In this document: positions 11,888 to 24,700 of the stretch, piece by piece
Layout of the letters: each line of letters begins with the position of its first letter
Numbering within the stretch: position 1 is the stretch's first letter
Origin: Apostichopus japonicus
Lineage: Eukaryota > Echinodermata > Holothuroidea > Aspidochirotida > Stichopodidae
Direction of reading: 5' to 3'
Assembly: GCF_037975245.1 (NCBI RefSeq)
Contig: NC_092577.1
Coordinates: 16,568,013-16,632,012, forward strand
DNA length: 64,000 nt
Notes under the pieces: model-generated
What the model saw: the letters and a program-made list of their open reading frames with translations, nothing else
Database searches by the model: none
Told to the model about the DNA's origin: nothing
Program-made: the position numbers and the translations under genes

Positions 11888-14430
11888 CTGGATCAATGCA
11901 ATGAGAAGTTAAATGCTTTGATCAGGGAGAAACTGTATCACAGGGTGAATGTACCTAAGGTCCCATATCTCTGCACCCTTGGGGAAGGGGGGGGGGCATA
12001 CTACACAACCTGTACACTGTACATTCACCCCACCTTCAGAATGCAGTGGCTTAGTGATTCATTGTCTATAAGCACAGTTTTTCAATTTGTTGACCTTGTA
12101 TGCCTGGTCACAATTACATGATATGAGATTGACATAAAACCTATTCTTTTTCACTACTAATCTGACGTTCCCTGATGACCTCAAATGACTTTTGAAGTGA
12201 TCATTGAAAACGTTATCTATTTACCAACAGTAATCTACATAACAATAAATCTACATAAAAATCTACATTTTAGTTATTTCATGTGTACATGTTTTTTAGA
12301 CTTTGACCTCTGTTGACCTCATGTGAATTCAACCTCCATGAAAATCAACAGCGAATGGGACTTCAAAAACATACATCGTCGTCGTCGTCGTCATCGACTC
12401 CAAAGAAGTATCATGTACTTTTTCTCATATGTATTTCAGCGACACATTTTGTCAATTATAACTTTTAGACAAGCCGTGAAACCTTGTATTGTACCGGCAA
12501 GATTCATCATTTTAGGTTGTTGTTTTAAGTTACATGTTTTGCAAAAGTTCCAAGCTAGTATAAACTAGTATAAACGTTTAATAGATGATTGTTTTAAGAT
12601 TTTACTGCTAATATGTTTTTGTTCATATTTACCGAACTATAACGTGAACCGCGCTCCACATATCAGAACTTCAGTGTTGCAATGCGAAGCACAATGCTGT
12701 ATATCAAATAAGACACGTAAAGAGTTTATTTATTTGCTTAATCGTGTTTGAAAAATATAAATAGCGTAAAATTAACTCACTCAAGACCTATTATCTTTTC
12801 CATATTATATGCAATGTTTGATTTGTTCAGTAGCGTAACAGGCGGTGAGAACATTCCCCCAAGACGCTTGGGCTCCAATCCTGAGAGGGGGGGGGGGCAT
12901 ATCCCTCCGCGGGGAGACAGAATCAGGCGGCGGAACCGGGGGGCTGAGCCCCCCAAATGAAAAAGTTGAGGGGGGTAAATGCATGATAAGCCTCCCCCCA
13001 ATATTTACCAAGGCTCCGAAACGTGCATCTGCCCATTTTCAATGCATACTTGTCGATCAGTCCGATGTACACGTATACTATATAGGTGTAATAATTTTAG
13101 TAATTGCTGGGGGACCCTCGGCCCGTCCCCTGGCTATAGACCACATTGTCACCCCAACCGCGTCTTCACGCCCCGTGAAAAGTGGAAGCAGTGAGTGTGA
13201 GTACCAGTAAGCGTACAACAACTTCGTCTTAGGCCAATGACTTGCCTCATTTCAGCCAGTTCTCCAACATCCCCTTACTTAGTGGCGGGGCGTCCATATA
13301 TACAGTCAGGGGGCGGATGCCCCCCCCCCCCTTACAGATTGAAATGGACTGCTGGCGCCCTTTTCAGCTTTTCACTATACTTTTTACTTATTCGCTATTA
13401 TTGACTATTTTATTGCGCTCTCATATACCTATTGACATTTGTCATATTCTGTTGGTGTAATTTTCCGACAAAATGGCGACGACACATTTATTCTACGTTT
13501 ATCTGCAAATTAGCAAGGCCCGGAAAGGGTCATTTCCTGCAATCTAGGGAGTAGCTTTACTCAAAAAATTTCTGTACGCTCTGCGCCAACCTGTGGTGGC
13601 GCTCCGCTTTGATAGTGTCGAAAGCGCCCCTACAGACCATTCTTGCCCCCCCCCCGACCAATACCCCTAGCTCCGCCACTGCCCTTACTACACTCAAAAA
13701 CGTCTTTGCGAGTACACTACGAGTATAATAGCTACTCTCTTGAAACACCATCGAATATACAAATTACAATGTTTTTACAGATTTTTACGTGCAATCTGAG
13801 TAATTGCAGACTTGAGACCCATATTTTAGGGCTAGGTATTCGCAGCATAAAACACTATATGATGTGGGTGTAGGGTGAATAAGTCATGAACAGGAAGTAA
13901 GTATTACTCTTAAGACAAAGAGGCATGGAATGAAATGTTTAAAGTAATATGATGGGGATATAACTACATACTACATTACATTATATTCGGTCAAAATTTT
14001 CTTTTGCGCTTCGCGCCAACTTATAACTTATAACTTGTCTGGGTATACAAGCTTTGCCCCTCTCTTGGCAAATTCCTCGCAAGGCGCCTGTCTAACCATG
14101 TAACACTTTGTTACTATATATGACCGAAAGTAGTTTTTACTTTTTTTTTCGAAATGAATAGCTAGACGGACCGCATCCGTAATAAAATTTAGTTTGCCGA
14201 TAAAAAAAAAGGAAAATAGGGCTGTAGTAACCATATATATATATATATAGTGGGGTATAGGTTGCTTTTTGGACATGTGACCAAACACCATGGTAGGGGT
14301 GTCATGTTGTACCTTGTATACCACTTGTCACAAGCAAGGGGGTATATGATGGCAAAACTATTTAGGGGGTATTCTATAGCCCATAAGGGAACGGTATATC
14401 CATTTCGGTTAACATATACCCAGAGCGCTT
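11888..14430. other. Repeat-rich stretch upstream of gene A exons
   Basis: No further exon recognised. Contains TTTGACCTC-type units near 12290, a CGT microsatellite at about 12376-12394, G/C-rich blocks with poly-G and poly-C (12885-12990, 13300-13335), and two MITE copies (13513-13680 and 13985-14245). Short frames over the G/C blocks are compositional. Confidence 0.45.
13513..13680. repeat. MITE copy, GCGCCAACC/GTGGCGC family
   Basis: Runs from GGCCCGGAAAGGGTCATTTCC through GCGCCAACCTGTGGTGGCGC and GCTTTGATAGTGTC to a poly-C tract and CTCCGCCACTG, matching the modules at 6538, 7233 and 8167. Confidence 0.65.
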
Positions 14431-15480
14431 TTCATATCCCATTTTCGGGGTGTTTGTTTACCACCATACATTTAGTGTTATTATATATGGCACCAATGCT
14501 ATCATGGTATATATCTTCAGTAACAAAATTATGCAATCGATAAGGGAGGATGCTCCAAATATGTTTTGCATTGGTTCACGGCATGCCAAGGGGGGGGGGA
14601 GGTGCGTGCGAGGCGGTGGAAAGTGGGGCAGGGGGAGGTGAGTGGGCAGGGGGTGAAAGGTGTGTGCGAGGCAGTGGAAGGTGCGTGCGAGGCGGTGGAA
14701 GGTGAGTGGGGGAGGTGATTGCAAGGTGCGTGGGAGGGGATGGAAAATGGGTGCGAGGCGGTGGAAGGTGAGGCAGGGGATGGAAGGTGGGTGCGATTCG
14801 GTGGAAGGTGAGTGCGAGGGGGGGGGGAGGTGTGTGCGAGGGGATGGAAGATCCGTCAGAGGCGGTGGAAGGTGAGTGCGAGGGGGAGGTGTGTGCTAGG
14901 GGATGGAAGGTGAGGCAGGGGGAGGTGAGTGGGGGATGAAGATGTGTGCGAGGTGGTGAGAGGTGTGTGCGAGGCGTTGGAAGGTGAGTGCGAGGGGGGA
15001 GGTGTGTGCTAGGGGATGGAAGGTGAGGCAGGGGGAGGTGAGTGGGGGATGAAGATGTGTGCGAGGTGGTGAGAGGTGTGTGCGAGGCGTTGGAAGGTGA
15101 GTGCGAGGGGGGAGGTGTGTGCTAGGGGATGGAAGGTGCTTGCGAGGCGGTGGAAGCTGAGGCAGGGGGAGGGTGAGTGGGAGGGGGTAAAGCTGAGTGC
15201 GAGGGGAGAAGATGAGGCAGGGAGAGGTAAGTGGGAAGGGATGGAAGATATGTGTGAGGCGGTGGAAGGTGCGTGCCAGTCGGTGGAAAGTGGAAGGTGA
15301 GTGGGGGGGGGGGGGGAGGTGTGTGTGAGGCGGTGGAAGGTGATGGACACATAGGGGAGTGGAGTAAAACTATAAAGTGGCACAGTTATTGGTGAAATAT
15401 CCAGGAATACTAACTATGACATTAATGTACCGATTACCAAAGACGAAAGGAAGGGTCAGGGACGTAGCTAAGGCCTGATA
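14430..15480. repeat. 370-bp tandem-repeat unit split by a minisatellite
   Basis: The left part (14430-14590) matches the first half of the 370-bp unit of 16540-18600: TTTAGTGTTAT, ATATCTTCAG, CAAAATTATGCAATCGATAA, then GGGAGG and a GCATTGGTTCA. The right part (15340-15480) matches the second half: GGCACAGTTATTGG, AATATCCAGGAATACTAAC, then GACGAAAGGAAGG. A G-rich minisatellite fills the middle. Confidence 0.75.
14590..15345. repeat. G-rich minisatellite with 113-bp higher-order period
   Basis: Built from short variants of GAGGCGGTGGAAGGTG and GCAGGGGGAGGTGAGTG. A larger block recurs almost exactly: GTGTGCTAGGGGATGG starts at 14891, 15004 and 15117, a 113-bp spacing. One strand is almost free of C, so G-quadruplex formation is plausible. 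Open frames across it are artefacts. Confidence 0.9.
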
Positions 15481-16540
15481 ATTGGGGGGGGGGCTGAAAT
15501 TCCAACTGGATGGGTTTTGGAGCCAGAAAATTCCGACTGCTGCCTTGTACCCCCACCCCCCCCCCGCACTACTCGCCAACGATACGGTCAGTTACAGTCA
15601 GACACCGTACCTATCTTTCACGACTGCACTTTTGTTCCGATCTTTTTTCGGTACATTTGTACCACTGGCCCTCACTTCACAAACATAATCACTCTGGTTA
15701 AGCAAGTAAGCAACTGAGTGTATGTTATCTGCTTGATAGGCTACATAAACTACTAAGTACAAAAGCTATGTTAACGTAATAAAGGGGGGCAAATGCAGTG
15801 CTTTTTCCTAGCGCGCTTAATATTTTTTTCTTAGGGGGGAGGGGGGTTGGGGCTATTTATCACTCACATCAAGTGTTCACAAATCAAATGTTTACTTCAT
15901 TCCAACTGAGCGTTTGGAAGTGAACAATTCAACATTTTGCAGAAAAACGTTGACGAGATATGATAAGTTGTCAATTAACCATTTTGCAAAAATATTTTCA
16001 ATTGCTCAGATGGAATGAAGTGAACAATTGAACATTTTGCAGCAAAATGTCCTATTCACGAGATATGATAAGTTGTCAATTAAACATTTTTCATATAATT
16101 GTTCAATTGCTCAGTCTGTTTTTACCTCCATGGTTAAAGCAACTGAGCAATCCAACATTTTTCTGTGTTTTGATCAGATTTTATCTTGTTATCTAAACAA
16201 TTTACTGAAAATTTCGCCTTATGGGGCAAAGTTTTTCTTATGTTGATGGCACTTTTAAGCTTCCGTAGATTAGCATTGAGTTTTATATATGCTTACGTTG
16301 CACAGTGGTTCTATTAGGCATTTTTTTGGTATGGTGGAGTATAAGGATCGCGAGACACAATTTTTCAACGTGACAAGGAAAACGTGGTAAATATGACTGA
16401 TTAAAGGTCAATTTTGACTGGAAATTTAGGTCACTCAAAATTACAAGAATGTATGAAAATTAGAGTGCGACAGTCGGAAAAATTAGAGTGCGACAGTAGG
16501 AAATTCCGACTGTCGCACTCATATTTTACAACTATCGTCA
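15481..16540. other. Gene-free, with near-duplicated AT-rich block and a hairpin
   Basis: No gene. At about 15895-16110 two related segments repeat GAACAATT(C/G)AACATTTTGCAG and GACGAGATATGATAAGTTGTC-like words, possibly related to the repeat at 49225-49380. A foldback lies at 16463-16520. Confidence 0.4.
16463..16520. repeat. Foldback: 17-bp inverted repeat plus an extra direct copy
   Basis: GAGTGCGACAGTCGGAA (16463-16479) pairs perfectly with its reverse complement at 16504-16520. A near-identical direct copy lies between them at 16484-16500, so two alternative hairpins can form. Confidence 0.85.
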
Positions 16541-18600
16541 GTTTACCAAGATTGGGGTGAGACATCCCCACACCCCCTCTAGCGACGTCCATGGGAAGGG
16601 TACCACACCGCCTCCCCTTACTTCCATGAAAAACAAAGGGAAATGATTCACAGCTCCTACCCCCCCCCCCAACAAAAATGGGGTGTATGTTAACCTCTAT
16701 ATATATACATATAGTGTTATCAGATATCGCACTTATGTTTGTAAGGTTTAAATCTGGTGTAAAGAAACATAATTATGCAATCGATATAGGTGGCAGCTCC
16801 CAATGTGCTTCTATATGGCAGTGGTGGTTGGGGCGGGTGGGGGGGGGGTTGGGAGTAAGGGTGGTGACTGGACACAAAGGGGCAAGTGGAGTGTTAAAAC
16901 AGTACAGTATAGGCAAAGCTATTGTAGTGAAATTTCCTGGAATACTAACTTTGATGCAATGTACAGGTTACCCATAGACAATAGGTAGGGTAGGACACCA
17001 TGTCACATTAACTGCATGCAAAACAAAGGGAAATTATTCACTGTCCTTACAAATGGGGTGTATGTTAACCTCTACAGATATATATATATATAGTGTTAAC
17101 AGATATGGCATTAATGTTTTAAAGGTATATATCTGGTGTAAAGGAAAGAAATGCAATAGATAAGGGAGGCAGCTCCCAATAGTATTTTGCATTGCTTCAC
17201 TGCACGCAATGGTTGGAGGAGTGGAGGTTAGGGTGGGGCTGGACACAAGGGAGAAAATGTATCAAAGTTGTGTAACATTATATATAGGCAAAGTTATTGT
17301 AGTGAGATATCCTACAATACTAACTTTGATGTAATGTCAGGTTACAAATAAACAAAAGGAAGGCCAGCACCCCCCTCCCATTAACAGCATGAAAAAAATA
17401 AAGAACAATAATTCACAGCCCCCAAAACTGGGGTGTATGTTAACATCTACATACATTTAGCATTTGCAGTTATGGCATTAATGTTGTAGGCTGGTGTTTA
17501 TCTGGTGTGAAGGAAACAAAATTTTGAAATTATCTAGGGAAGAAGCCCCAATGTGTTTTTGCTTTGGTTGACAGCATGCTAGGGGGAGAGGATGGGTAAG
17601 GGTGGGCCCTGGACACAAAGGATAAAATGTTTTGGAGTGGTGTACATTCATATATAGGCAAAGTTATGTGTTATATTATCCTGGAATACTAACTTTGTGC
17701 AGGTAACCCATAGACGAAAGGAAAGGCAGGACACCCACTTCCCCTCAGTTGCATAAAAGACAAATGGAAATGATTCACAGCCCACCCCCCACCAAAAAAG
17801 GGGTGTATATTAATCTCCACATATATTTAGTGTTATCAGATTTAGCACTTACGTTTTGAAGGTCTATATCTGGTGTGAAAGAAACAAAATTATGCAATCA
17901 ATAAAGGAGGCAGCTCCCAATGTCATTTTGGATTGCTTCAGTGCATGCCGGGGATGTAGGGGGCGGGGGTGGACACAAAGTGGAAAATGATTTTGAGTGG
18001 TGAAACATTATATATAGGCAAACTTGTTAGTTAATGCTTTAGGAATACTTACTTTTATGACAATGTACAGGTCATAGAAAAAAAGTAGGGCCAAAACCCC
18101 CTCCGCCTAGTTGCATTAAAACAAGAGGAAAGGCTTCACTGTCCAAAAAGTGGGGTGTATGTTAACCAGTATATTTATTGTCATCAGATATTGCATACAA
18201 ATTTTCAGGGTCTATTTCAGTTGTGAATTACAGTAACAAAACTATGCAATTAATACGGGAGGTAGCTCTCAATTTGAGTTGCATTGGGTCTGCATAGCAC
18301 GAGATGGAGAATGGGTAAGGGTACAGATTGAAGAAACAGGGGATGGTGTTTTGGAGTTGGGTAACATAAGTAAATGAAATATCGAACACTGTTAATGATT
18401 GGGCAGGCTTTGTACCTCCCCCTTTTTGCAAGACAGATACATTGATTCACTGCATACCAGGGGTGAAGGATGTGTAAGGGCAGCGATTAAGAGAAAGAGG
18501 AAGATGTTTTGGAGTAGGTTCATTTAGTTTACAAATGGTATAAGTGAAATATCCAGGACTGCTACTACCTTGACCTGAATGGACAGGTCAGCCACTGAAA
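16540..18600. repeat. Array of ~370-bp tandem repeat (5-6 copies)
   Basis: The phrase GGGGTGTATGTTAACC or a close variant recurs at 16679, 17054, 17430, 17801 and 18152, giving spacings of 375, 376, 371 and 351 bp. Each copy also has a TTTAGTGTTATCAGAT-like block, GGGAGGCAGCTCCCAAT, a GCATTG phrase, a G-rich stretch, ATATATAGGCAAAGTTAT and GGAATACTAACTTTGA. Copies diverge by substitutions and small indels. No coding potential. Confidence 0.88.
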
Positions 18601-19652
18601 AGGGAGGATGATACATAACAATTCATTAGGTACATAGCCAAGGTATTATCCTATAGTATAGGGTTCAATCATGGAAAACAAACAATGAAGATGAAATTAT
18701 TTGTTCCAAATGAGTGTTTGAAACTTTGAAGAAACACATTCCTCTCCAGTCTAAATGTAGAAAAAAGACAAGGATGGGGAAATGTACTGCAAAGTGAATT
18801 ACTACATTTTCCATCTTGTTCCATCTGGTTGCCTAAATAATCTACAAAAGATTACAAAAGCACAAACACAAATGAAGACAAACTTCATGCTTTTTTAATT
18901 GTCACATTTATTAACCTACACAAAGGGTTTTACTTGTGTTATGTAATCCCAAGAGGATTAAACTTATGCAAAGCGTTTGGACTGGCAACATGTTACATAA
19001 TATTTCAATTGTGAGTTAACAAATATATTCAAAAGTAGGACAGGTGGATCAACCATTAATGAATGGGTCTATTATGCATATAGGACAATACCAATTTGTG
19101 ACAGTTGACTTTAAAGAATACCTGAAACAGAGGATTCCATCACTATGAAATGCTTAATTTAGGCAGAATTCTGGCCTTGAAATCTTATAGTACCGGTACT
19201 ACAAAATAGCGGAATATGAGCCTAAGTTGTTTCCTTCTGTCTTTTATATATATTTTTTATTTTATCTTTTATTTTCAAGCTTTCATGCTGCTTTCTTTAA
19301 CCTGCAAACCTAAGGGTCAAATGTTTTATCAGCGAATCTGGCTCCACAAGACCACTTAGGCTTGACTACAATGCCTTTTGTCCTTCATAAATTGTGAATG
19401 TCTTTGAACATGAGATTGTCAGTGCAGGCCATAGAAGTCCTAGTGGGGTATGTGTGCTAGACTGAGTAGTACTCCAGCTACTTGGAATGATTAGACAACA
19501 ATGCTTAAAGCGTAATTTTTCAGCCAGTTATTTCCATTTCAATTGTTAACTCTACTGTTAAAAGTGCATACATGATCCTTAACATACCAAGTATAAAGGC
19601 ACTTTCAGTGTGCATTTAAATAAAAAAATTACATCTGAATGGTGGTACTATC
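18601..19652. other. Gene-free stretch
   Basis: AT-rich sequence without a recognisable exon, repeat or RNA gene. Confidence 0.4.
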
Positions 19653-20031
19653 CAGTGGCGTAGAAAGGTACTTTTGAGTGGGGGGGGGGCTGAAGACTGA
19701 TGGCCGGCCTGGGGGAGGGGTCTAAGAGGAGGGGGCTGCCCCCTCCCCCTTTGGAATTTTTTTTGCATTTCCAGGTGGCCTCAGATGCAATTTGGTGCAA
19801 TATAGCACACTTCAACTCCCACTCCATTTTGTAAAGAATTTTGCATTTTCACCTGGCCTTAAATGCAATTTGGTGCTCCAAATGAGATTTTTTTCTCATT
19901 TGGAAATGAAAAAGGGGTTTTCTGACTTGCGGAGCGGGGGGGGGGGGGCGGAATGATACTTCCACCCCCCCCCCCCCCAAATTTTTCACTGGGGGGCTGG
20001 CGCCCCCAGCTCCCCGATTCCTACGCCCTTG
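19653..20031. mobile_element. hAT-like MITE with 8-bp target duplication
   Basis: Begins CAGTGGCGTAG and ends CTACGCCCTTG, imperfect terminal inverted repeats of the hAT type. GTACTATC (19645-19652) precedes it and GGACTATC (20032-20039) follows, a 7-of-8 match as expected for a hAT target duplication. The inside has poly-G and poly-C tracts that could pair with each other (near 19681 and 19967) and no open frame. Confidence 0.7.
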
Positions 20032-21447
20032 GGACTATCTATATCATATTTTAAGTCATTCTCAATATTGACTTTCACAGTAGGTTTGGTGATTTCTTTT
20101 CATGCGAAGGTGATCAAAGATAGCTGCAATACATATGCATGAAATGAAGAATGCACCAGTATGCTATTAAGTGAAGTACATGGTGGCTACAGCACAAAAT
20201 GAATGAAATGAAGAATTCCAATGCTTGACACTATATGCTTGGTTATTTTATGCATAGGGGGTCAAAGATACAACACAGAATGCATGAGATAATTAATTTC
20301 AATGTTTGACAGTATATTAGGTGCTTTTTTCATGCAAAATTATGTCAATTATGGCTACAACACTGAATGCAAATGTCATATATTTTTAGGAAAATCCTTG
20401 TTGAATAATTCAAGTCAACGATGCAAAAACAACTCCAGAGATCAAAATGATCCAATGAAAAATGAAGATTAAGATTAGGTCATTTCATTACAATAATTCA
20501 ATACAATTGAATATAATAATTCAATTTATAGAATGAAGACAGTGTACTGGTGATAATTAGCTTCAGTGACAAGAGTCTCAACATAACACATGCAGACACT
20601 TATGCTTAACAAACAAGAGCCAAACTAAGTGTCATACAATAGGGTATCAATTATTATTGGTTTTATCGAATTGACAGATTTCGTTTCTCCCTGTTAATAC
20701 AGCAAATTCCAATGAAACTTGTTTCAACCTGTTGTGACTTAAATGATAAATACAGCAGGAGCCACTACTGCTTTCTATTGTATAAACTTGTAAGTATCTT
20801 GTTGAACTTGTTGTGACTAATAACAGTCAATTGGTGTTGAACTTGCTAAACCTTTTTTTCTATTTTATTTCTTTTTAAAGTCTCTTTTCTTATTCCAATG
20901 TGGCACATTGATTCCACTATTAAGAAGGGAAAATAAACAAAACTCTGTAAGAAAAATGTGTTGTGTGAATATTGTGTGTTGAAAAATAAGTAAAGTTTCA
21001 TAAATAATTTAGAAAATTGGCAATGAACAGTCACATAACAACAAGAGAACAGCTAAAGTAGAAAGGATTTATGCTCTGCAAGAAGGAAGATTGTGCTGAT
21101 GATCAGATATACACATTTTAATGAATCACCCATGGTACAATGTTTGTAATGTGCATCGTGTAACAACAATGTATCATGATGATATATTGATGAAAAACTA
21201 AGCTGAGTAAAGCCATGTGAAATTTACTTTAACTATCATTTGAGATTCATCCAAATGGGCATCACATTTACAGTAGACTGTCAATTTTGCTTTTATTAAA
21301 CATGAAAGTTGTACTGATAAGAAATTAAATTTCACATTAATGAATCAATGGAGGTAAAGTGATAGAAATGAACAGTGTATCAAAGGTATTCTCTATTGGC
21401 CCCAAATATGCTATATAGTCAAATATGGTCACCTTTTGTCAAAATTC
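20032..21447. other. Gene-free AT-rich stretch
   Basis: No exon, RNA gene or repeat recognised. The phrase CCCCAAATATGC with TCAAATATGGTC near 21399-21432 recurs near 26199-26231. Confidence 0.4.
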
Positions 21448-21571
21448 TTAATTGAAATGGTTCTTGATTTCTTTTTGTCGAGAAAGCTGAGATCCAGCCA
21501 AGGTCTTTGAACAGAATGGGCACTGTGACAATCTCTGTGGACATCCTTGCCTTTGCTGAAGCGGTTTATGA
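21448..21571 (-). other. Possible alternative terminal exon of the acidic-protein gene
   Basis: On the minus strand a strong acceptor (pyrimidine-rich, ending ATTTACAG) precedes 21571. Two frames stay open to a stop beyond: one gives QCPFCSKTLAGSQLSRQKE and ends at 21448; another is basic and ends a little further on. Which frame, if any, is used cannot be decided from the sequence. The 120-codon open frame 21448-21810 spans this block. Confidence 0.3.
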
Positions 21572-21751
21572 GCTGTAAATAAGAAGTAAAAGAAATGACA
21601 AATTGCACTTAAACCATGGTTGCAAATGCATTGGTAACACCCACGGTCACCACAAACTGCCCAATTACATTCACTGTACACAGAGCCAATCATTACTGAT
21701 ATCGACATTGATGTCTTCTTTAATAAAAAAGAAATATAGATTTCAATAAAT

Positions 21752-24700
21752 TCAGATGAAGACACTTTCACAACTTTCACGAAGTGTTCCCAGTTCCATG
21801 CTTCTTTCATCAGGTTCTGGTGTAAATTTTCCTGTGGTATATGATATATATATGATAACAGCCTAAATTACTTATAGCTCTGGTTGGATTATTCATCAAC
21901 ATAGCCATATTGTGGTTTAGAATGATTTAAGGGACAAGGAGTTTTACAGTCTAGTTAGTCCAGTCTTGTCTTACAGTGTAGTTAGTCCACTCTTGTCCAT
22001 TCTGTGTGTTTCACCACTTGATTTCACATTGCAATAAACCAATATTACATGTGAGTGACAGATTAGCAATGTTGTGTAGCAACGGTACATAACGATGAAG
22101 AGAATGAATACTACAGGCTTCTACATTTTAAAGGAAAAACAAAATACTTCATTTCTGTTTTACTACACTTAACTGTTTCAAACTTTCATTCTGGCTGACC
22201 CAAAACAAACTATGACGGCAATTAAAGGGTGTGAAGACTCGCGCAAAAAGAACATCTAATGCCGGTAATCTCACCTACTTTCGAATGAGGTGTAACAGAA
22301 GTGTTAGACACCACCATCGATGCCATAAAATACACACACAGCTTGCTACCGTCGGTAATAAGACACCAGTGTACAGTCAGTACATACAGCTGCGGTCAAT
22401 ACCCATGGCACAGTGTATACACGATACAGCAATGGACATCTCAGGTCCAGCTTTTAAGATAACACGGTATCACGTTTCATTACTCTCAGCATTTTGAAGC
22501 GACACGAACAAAACTTCACTTGCAAGCAACAGAAAGTTAAGTTTTGCAGATGGCCGCACGCGGTTTGGGGCGAGTCTTCATTGCCTTAAATCTGAAGTAA
22601 CATAGACATAAAAACTATGGGCTATGAGCTTCCTGGTTGACTATGGTTTTACTTCTTGACATTTCCAAAAGCAAAGCAAGCTTTTTTCAGTCAATATGGT
22701 GCAAAAACACATGAGTTTAATCAAATTCAACTCTTGTATGAGACATAACTTGGAAGTTAAAGAGGGGATGAAATGGTGGATTTTCATGTCTTAGAAATAT
22801 TTATCTACATTACTTCAACACCATGCATTCACTACTTCCCGTAAATGCAGCTGCCAAAGCCAGAAATTTGCTGTCCAAGTACTCCCTAGAGAACTCCCGA
22901 GCAGACACTTGTGAAAAAAACCTGCAGTTCATATGACGTCAGTAAAGGGACCATTTCAGCCAAAGCCGACTGCCCGATATTTACTGTTACGGCGTCATTC
23001 AGTTTACTACGTACAGGTAACTACAACACACTCTCCTCATCAACTGAAAAGTCATCTCCCGAATCTTCCGATTCCGAGGAAATGGGCCTTTACCTCTCAG
23101 AACATTCAAAAGCTTTGACAACAATTATCTTCTTGAGGAAGAAGAGGAAATAGTTTTTGAGGGTGATGAAGATATTGGTGTTTTATCCTATAAATTGAGC
23201 CCCTTGCAGAAGAATTGTAATACGTTCCCGATGGCCGAGACGCGTTGCTGCCGATGGAAGTCCCCGAGCAGAATGGTTGGACTATCCTGAACCGAAATTG
23301 GACGGTTGAGCATAAACAAAACCACCATTATTAAGACCATAATATGAGTTAAATTTACTCGAATGTCGATGATCCTGCTACTTAACATAGTAGCAAATCT
23401 TCTAGAAATTGTGTTACTTACAGTACAAGTGCAACCCTATAGTACTAGTAGTAGTAACATGGGTCTAGACCTAACTAATAGACGTTCTATAACAGGCTAG
23501 CCTGTGTAAGTTGTATCATCCAATTGTTACGTTAAAATCATAACACAACGCCAGTCACCTAATCTCAATTACTATAGAGCACTGCAACAGTGTAATGTTG
23601 TGTGTACTCAGAAGTTTAAGAATGTAAAAAAAGCGTCTCGGAAGTGATCTGGGTTCCTTGACCATATATACAACAATTTTGTGGAAAGATTTTATTGCCC
23701 GACAATTTTTGATTCTTTATTCCTGGAGGATGCAAGCTTTGTTTGACACAAATTGTGTATCATTGGAAAGCTACGAGTGTATATAAAATGATGATTCATA
23801 AATCTGTCCATTTCACCCCCTCTTTAAGTGTCATGTATGCCTACAGATTGTGTGCTTGTCCTTATGTAAATGAGTATTAATGGTTGACCAGCTTACTGTG
23901 ATGAGGATGAATTTCCCCATGCTCTTTCTTCTCCTCATATCGGACATGCTTAAATGTGAATGCTTGATTATAGTCTGACTAAATTTGTATATGAAAGGAT
24001 GAATTCAGGCAAGTTTTTGAGTGGAATTCTTCTTTATAAATTGATCAATGTCTAAAGATAAAGAGTTAATATCTAAACAATGTACCCACTGCTACTTGAG
24101 GTTTTCAGACTTTGGCCTTGAATTTCAACTCAACCCTCTAGCCTTTAGATGAAAATGGTCACTAAATAGCCTTAATTGTTGTTTCCAGTTTATTACCAAA
24201 GTAAGAAAAGTTTGTATTTCAGTATGTGTAAATGCTACATTGCAAAATCTGTTGTGTTGTGACCAATTATAGCACGCAATAGCTAGGAAAGTTTCGTAAT
24301 TATGTTATCAACCTGCCACCTTCACTGATGGTCACCATCGAGGTAAATGAATCTGGAGGATTCATGTCAATTGGGCGCGCGCGTACCATGCGTGGAGGGT
24401 CATGTGATGTGTTCCAGGGTGGTACCAAACTGATATTTCTGTGTAGCAGTTCGAGAATAGTGTTAGTGACTTTGTGAAAGATTTGTCGGTTCGGACATGG
24501 GAACTACCGGCATAAGAAGGTACTGGTACTTCATAGCTAATATGCTAACGTTAGACATGCTGGCACAGAACAAGTACAGATACATTGGGCTTGCAGCGGG
24601 AAATGTCGATGTCTGAATTGTATTATCAAGAACGATTTGTTGTCGAAAAGGATTGTTGAACTGGACGTGTTGCTGTGGGGAAATGTTTAGTTCAGTGCAA

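Noticed and set aside
14458-15383. Several open frames on both strands rich in Trp-Lys-Val or Ser/Pro/His
   Set aside because: All are readings of the G-rich minisatellite.
22911-23270. Plus-strand acidic open frames, possibly a P2X7-type linker exon
   Set aside because: The two acidic stretches lie in different frames, the cysteine motif is incomplete and no splice partner was found.
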